NCBI GenBank assembly: GCA_038522945.1
Contig: JBCBJV010000005.1
Span: 62,001 to 126,000 of the forward strand
DNA from: MED-G105 sp038522945
GTDB lineage: Bacteria > Pseudomonadota > Alphaproteobacteria > Caulobacterales > Parvularculaceae
Reading direction: 5' to 3'
Length of the DNA: 64,000 nt
Each line of letters opens with the position of its first letter. The first letter of the stretch is position 1. The position numbers and the translations under genes are program-made. Below are positions 60,800 through 64,000 of this stretch, in pieces. The notes beneath the pieces are model-generated. The model ran no database searches, was not told the DNA's origin, and worked only from the letters and a program-made list of their open reading frames with translations.

Positions 60800-60977
60800 A
60801 AACGGGTAAAATCACAAACGCCCGCCCACTGGCCGGGATCGCACCCAACCGCCACAAGACGACTTCAAACGTAGCGAAAGAATACGACCCGCATTGAAGA
60901 CCGCCTGGTTGGACAGCAAACCCGTGGCTCCTGAAGTTGCGAACGGCATCTAAGTGTTGATTTCCAACACCCTTTTT
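60800..60977 (+). ncRNA. Possible small structured RNA with terminator, upstream of hppA
   Basis: A hairpin GTGTTG-ATTTC-CAACAC (60954-60970) followed by CC and TTTTT (60973-60977) looks like an intrinsic terminator on the plus strand. No gene lies in front of it. The 150 bases before it can form an extended stem: CCAACC (60845-60850) with GGTTGG (60907-60912) and CTTCAA (60863-60868) with TTGAAG (60894-60899). A 6S RNA or other sRNA, or an hppA leader ending in an attenuator, are options. The 5' end is a guess. It does not match any RNA family that I recall. Confidence 0.35.
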
Positions 60978-61105
60978 GTCAGTACTCCGGCCATCGGTAA
61001 GGGGGCCGGTTGAAGCGCGACGCCCATCGCGGGTGGCGCGGCCATGTCGGATCATCTCCCCACACAATCCAATTCAAAAGCCGTTTCGGCAAAGGAAGGA
61101 ACGAG

Positions 61106-63244
61106 ATGAACTTGAGCCTTTGGCTAGTTATCGGAGCCGGTCTGCTCGCCATTATTTATGGCGGATTGACCATTCAGTCGGTGATGTCGCTTTCCACCGG
61201 CAACGCCCGCATGCAGGAAATCGCCAGCGCTATTCAGGAAGGTGCCCGGGCATACCTCAATCGACAGTATACGACCATCGCGATCGCGGGGGCGGCGGTT
61301 TTCGTCATTCTCCTGTTCGCCTTTGGGTTTAACCCCATCCCCGCCATCGGATTTGCCGTGGGTGCAATCCTTTCCGGGGCTGCTGGCTTTATTGGCATGC
61401 TTGTGTCGGTTCGCGCCAACGTAAGAACGACACAAGCGGCCAGCGAAGGCCTCGGTAAAGGCTTGTCAGTTGCGTTTCGCGCTGGTGCGGTGACCGGCCT
61501 CCTCGTGGCTGGTCTTGCCTTGATCGGCCTTGCTGGTTTCTACGCTGTTCTCACTGGCCCGATGGGCTACGCACCGGAGAGCCGGATGGTGGTGAACGGC
61601 CTCGTTTCGCTTTCCCTCGGCGCCTCTTTGATTTCGGTTTTTGCTCGTCTCGGCGGCGGGATCTTCACTAAAGGCGCTGACGTTGGCGGCGACATGGTCG
61701 GCAAGGTTGAAGCTGGTATCCCTGAAGATGATCCACGCAACCCCGCAACCATCGCGGACAATGTTGGGGACAATGTTGGGGACTGCGCCGGCATGGCCGC
61801 TGATTTGTTTGAAACCTACGTTGTGACCGTGGCCGCAACTATGGTTCTCGGCTCTATCCTTTTCACTGCAGACGCGGAACGGTTCATGTTCTACCCACTC
61901 GCCATCGGCGGGGTTTGCATCCTGGCATCGATCTTGGGCACCTTCTTTGTTCGCCTGGGCCAGGGGTCCACGAATATCATGGGGGCGCTCTATAAGGGCC
62001 TTATTGCGACTGGCGTTCTTTCCCTTGTGGCGATCGCATTCGTTACAAACCAGGTCTGGGGATTCGGCGAAGTGATCGGCCAGACGGCGAACGGCAAAGA
62101 TTTCACCGGCATGGATTTGTTCCTATGCGGTATTTTGGGCCTCGCTATCACAGGCCTCATTGTCTGGGTCACCGAGTATTACACAGGCACGGCATTTCGC
62201 CCTGTTAAATCGGTTGCGGCTGCATCTGAAACCGGCCACGGCACCAATGTGATCCAGGGGCTTGCGGTTTCCATGGAAGCAACGGCGGCCCCTGCGATTT
62301 TCATCGTTGTGGGGATCATCGTCGCCTCGAACCTTGGCGGCCTTTATGGCATCGCAACGGCTGTGACGGTGATGCTTGCACTGGCTGGCATGATCGTCGC
62401 CCTCGACGCTTTTGGTCCGGTGACGGACAATGCTGGCGGTATTGCGGAAATGGCCGGCCTTGAGGGGTCGGTTCGCGACACCACCGATGCACTCGACGCG
62501 GTTGGCAACACGACCAAAGCCGTCACCAAAGGGTATGCCATTGGCTCAGCTGGTCTCGGCGCGCTGGTCCTGTTTGCGGCGTACACAGAAGACATCAACC
62601 ACTTTGTGAGTCATCCAGAAGAGTTCCCGTTCTTTGCGGACGTGGCGATCGACTTCTCGCTCTCCAACCCGTACGTGGTTGTGGGCCTCTTCTTTGGTGG
62701 CCTCCTGCCCTATCTCTTCGGCTCCATGGCCATGCAGTCAGTTGGCCGAGCGGCGGGCGCCGTTGTGGAGGAAGTCCGCACCCAGTTCCGGGAAGACCCA
62801 GGCATCATGGCCGGCACCTCCAAGCCGAACTATGGACGTACCGTCGACATGCTGACGCGTGCGGCCATCAAAGAGATGGTTGTTCCGTCAATGCTGCCGA
62901 TCTTTTCACCGATCGTCCTATACTTCGTGATCAACGCCGTTGCCGACAAATCGGCAGCCCTCTCCGCGGTTGGCGCGATGCTCATGGGCGTCATCATCAC
63001 CGGCCTTTTTGTGGCGCTTTCCATGACCGCCGGCGGCGGCGCATGGGACAACGCCAAGAAGTACATTGAAGATGGAAACCACGGCGGCAAGGGTTCAGAA
63101 GCTCATAAGGCAGCTGTGACCGGCGATACGGTGGGTGATCCGTATAAGGACACAGCAGGACCTGCGGTTAACCCGATGATCAAGATCACAAACATCGTGG
63201 CGCTGCTTCTTTTGGCAGCTCTTGCGGGCGGCGGCGCGGCGTAG
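61106..63244 (+). CDS. hppA: Membrane-bound proton-translocating pyrophosphatase (K+-independent type)
   Basis: HppA couples pyrophosphate hydrolysis to proton transport. About 16 membrane helices span 712 aa. TKGADVGGDMVGKVEAGIPE and NPATIADNVGDNVGDCAG carry the acidic metal-PPi residues, and DNAGGIAEMAGLEG the second set. The segment GNTTKAVTKGYAIGSA has Lys and Thr at the positions that mark the K+-independent subtype; K+-dependent enzymes have Ala and Gly there. The start at ATG 61106 follows AAAGGAAGG. The upstream in-frame extension to 61010 is basic and was rejected. Confidence 0.97.
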   Translation: MNLSLWLVIGAGLLAIIYGGLTIQSVMSLSTGNARMQEIASAIQEGARAYLNRQYTTIAIAGAAVFVILLFAFGFNPIPAIGFAVGAILSGAAGFIGMLVSVRANVRTTQAASEGLGKGLSVAFRAGAVTGLLVAGLALIGLAGFYAVLTGPMGYAPESRMVVNGLVSLSLGASLISVFARLGGGIFTKGADVGGDMVGKVEAGIPEDDPRNPATIADNVGDNVGDCAGMAADLFETYVVTVAATMVLGSILFTADAERFMFYPLAIGGVCILASILGTFFVRLGQGSTNIMGALYKGLIATGVLSLVAIAFVTNQVWGFGEVIGQTANGKDFTGMDLFLCGILGLAITGLIVWVTEYYTGTAFRPVKSVAAASETGHGTNVIQGLAVSMEATAAPAIFIVVGIIVASNLGGLYGIATAVTVMLALAGMIVALDAFGPVTDNAGGIAEMAGLEGSVRDTTDALDAVGNTTKAVTKGYAIGSAGLGALVLFAAYTEDINHFVSHPEEFPFFADVAIDFSLSNPYVVVGLFFGGLLPYLFGSMAMQSVGRAAGAVVEEVRTQFREDPGIMAGTSKPNYGRTVDMLTRAAIKEMVVPSMLPIFSPIVLYFVINAVADKSAALSAVGAMLMGVIITGLFVALSMTAGGGAWDNAKKYIEDGNHGGKGSEAHKAAVTGDTVGDPYKDTAGPAVNPMIKITNIVALLLLAALAGGGAA

Positions 63245-63271
63245 GCCAAACCTCGACCTGAAAAATCACTG

Positions 63272-63306
63272 AAAGCCCCGGCCTCAGCGCCGGGGCTTTT
63301 ATTTTT
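63272..63306 (+). terminator. Rho-independent terminator of hppA
   Basis: AAAGCCCCGGC (63272-63282) pairs perfectly with GCCGGGGCTTT (63289-63299), with a 6-base loop and TTTTATTTTT at the end. It begins 27 bp after the hppA stop. It is the clearest intrinsic terminator in the window. Confidence 0.93.
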
Positions 63307-63397
63307 AACTAAACAAAGCACTAACCATATTTCGTCTCGGATCATTTACCCCGTTGCGATACCTGCCAAAGCAGTTTGTTTCGGAAAGCAGGAAAAC

Positions 63398-64000
63398 GTG
63401 TTCGGTCGCAGGCAAAACCTCATCGCAGCTTTCGTGTGCCTCTTCACGGGGATCACCAGCGTCCCTGCACTGGCTGCGACCGCCTCTTTTTCCGCCCCTG
63501 TTGCGACGCCCTCAGATATTGCCGGGTCACCCGATGGCAACGGCGTCCTGATCACGCCCGGCCTCAGCGCCCTACTGATTGTTGATCCCCGATTTGCAAC
63601 AGCGCCCGGCGAGACAGTGGAGATCTTCGCGGTAACGGGCGGGCCGGGGAGTGCAAACGCGCGACTGACTTTTGGTCAGTTTGATGGCACGACTTTTTCC
63701 GCCGGGCACAGCCAAGTTTTTAACTCTGCCGGCGGGTCAGTTTCGCTGAACTTTTTGTTCTTTACCGGCTGCGCTCCCCTTGGATGTAACGCCATCCAAG
63801 TTGAAAGCCTTGCTGCGTTTGCAGGCGCAACGGGATTTGCCCTTGATGCCGTATCTGTCGGCGGTACCTTTCTGACCGCGGCCACGAACCCTGTTTCCAG
63901 CGCACCGGAGCCCACAACTTGGGCATTGATGATCCTCGGCTTTATGGGCCTTGCATGGCGGATGAAAGCTGGTCGGCGCAATCCAGAAGTGGAGAGCCAT
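63398..64000 (+). CDS. Secreted PEPxxWA-CTERM protein (cut by right edge)
   Basis: The reading frame from GTG 63398 (AGGA upstream) runs open to the end of the window, 201 codons. It begins with a signal peptide (FGRRQNLIAAFVCLFTG, ending PALAA). The mature part is Gly/Ser/Ala/Phe-rich with a likely beta fold and two cysteines (GCAPLGC). Near the end is a classic PEP-CTERM sorting signal: APEPTTWALMILGFMGLAW followed by basic RMKAGRR. Such proteins are cleaved at Pro-Glu-Pro and sorted by exosortase, often with exopolysaccharide. The stop codon is probably just outside the window. No exosortase gene is in view. Confidence 0.85.
   Translation, partial: MFGRRQNLIAAFVCLFTGITSVPALAATASFSAPVATPSDIAGSPDGNGVLITPGLSALLIVDPRFATAPGETVEIFAVTGGPGSANARLTFGQFDGTTFSAGHSQVFNSAGGSVSLNFLFFTGCAPLGCNAIQVESLAAFAGATGFALDAVSVGGTFLTAATNPVSSAPEPTTWALMILGFMGLAWRMKAGRRNPEVESH

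Noticed and set aside
60195..61067. Three minus-strand frames of 85-93 aa in the gene-poor region
   Set aside because: Arg/Ser/Gly-rich composition, no ribosome sites, one crosses the tandem repeat, no recognisable domain.

Overview
The window is chromosomal DNA of a GC-rich alphaproteobacterium. Evidence for this is the Mic60-like (mitofilin) and HemY genes next to hemD and tsaD, the tsaB-rimI-fur-miaB-phoH-ybeY-corC-lnt-HTH series, the fabI/fabB/fabA set, the ihfB-lapA-trpF-trpB series, and a Caulobacter-type ceramide synthesis cluster. A PEPxxWA-type sorting signal at the right edge and a K+-independent H+-pyrophosphatase fit a Caulobacterales, Parvularculales or sphingomonad-like organism. 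The species cannot be named from the sequence. Genes are dense. I found no insertion sequence, phage, CRISPR array or rRNA. One tRNA (Lys, TTT) is present.

Layout. 0-4 kb: coaBC (cut by the left edge), an unknown 199-aa protein, and ubiB-ubiE, all on the minus strand. 4.1-9.7 kb (plus): ihfB, lapA, trpF, a small membrane protein, trpB, then a glycosyltransferase and an O-antigen-ligase-like protein where trpA might be expected. 9.7-12.8 kb (minus): a broken C-terminal phosphatase/haloperoxidase fragment, then fabI, a small membrane protein, fabB and fabA. 13-17.8 kb: an SH3 protein divergent from a hydroxyacid dehydrogenase with a CtrA-like site between them, DUF2141, yceI-moeB, a small membrane protein, and dut. 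18-23.8 kb (plus): rlmN, arfB, two related secreted helical proteins flanking a 2OG-Fe(II) oxygenase, argG, and a small secreted or anchored cysteine protein. 23.9-31.5 kb: gpsA and tsaD divergent from hemD-mic60-hemY, with hemC absent. 31.7-37.3 kb: a second ligase/polymerase-like membrane protein, an SDR, DUF547, and malic enzyme.

37.4-50.5 kb: an envelope protein, nfuA, dodecin, a nitroreductase, an amidase, tsaB-rimI, fur, DUF1223, and an overlapping miaB-phoH-ybeY-corC-lnt operon followed by an XRE regulator and DUF1295. Three genes here (rimI, ybeY, corC) carry in-frame low-complexity repeats. 50.5-60.2 kb (minus): one long co-directional run. A fatty acyl-AMP ligase, ceramide reductase, dedicated ACP, serine palmitoyltransferase, DUF2141 protein and GNAT-type ceramide synthase candidate make a sphingolipid pathway. 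It runs with an 18-bp gap into queA-DUF1697-csaA-tgt, the last steps of queuosine tRNA modification. 60.2-61.1 kb is the only long gene-poor stretch; it holds a 14-bp tandem repeat and a possible small RNA with a terminator. hppA and a PEP-CTERM protein cut by the right edge close the window.

The most interesting points are the ceramide cluster with its embedded DUF2141 protein and its link to the queuosine operon, a Tgt lacking two of its zinc cysteines, the very long acidic Mic60, the tetrapeptide-repeat insert inside RimI, the phosphatase remnant beside fabI, and the paired secreted proteins around the oxygenase.
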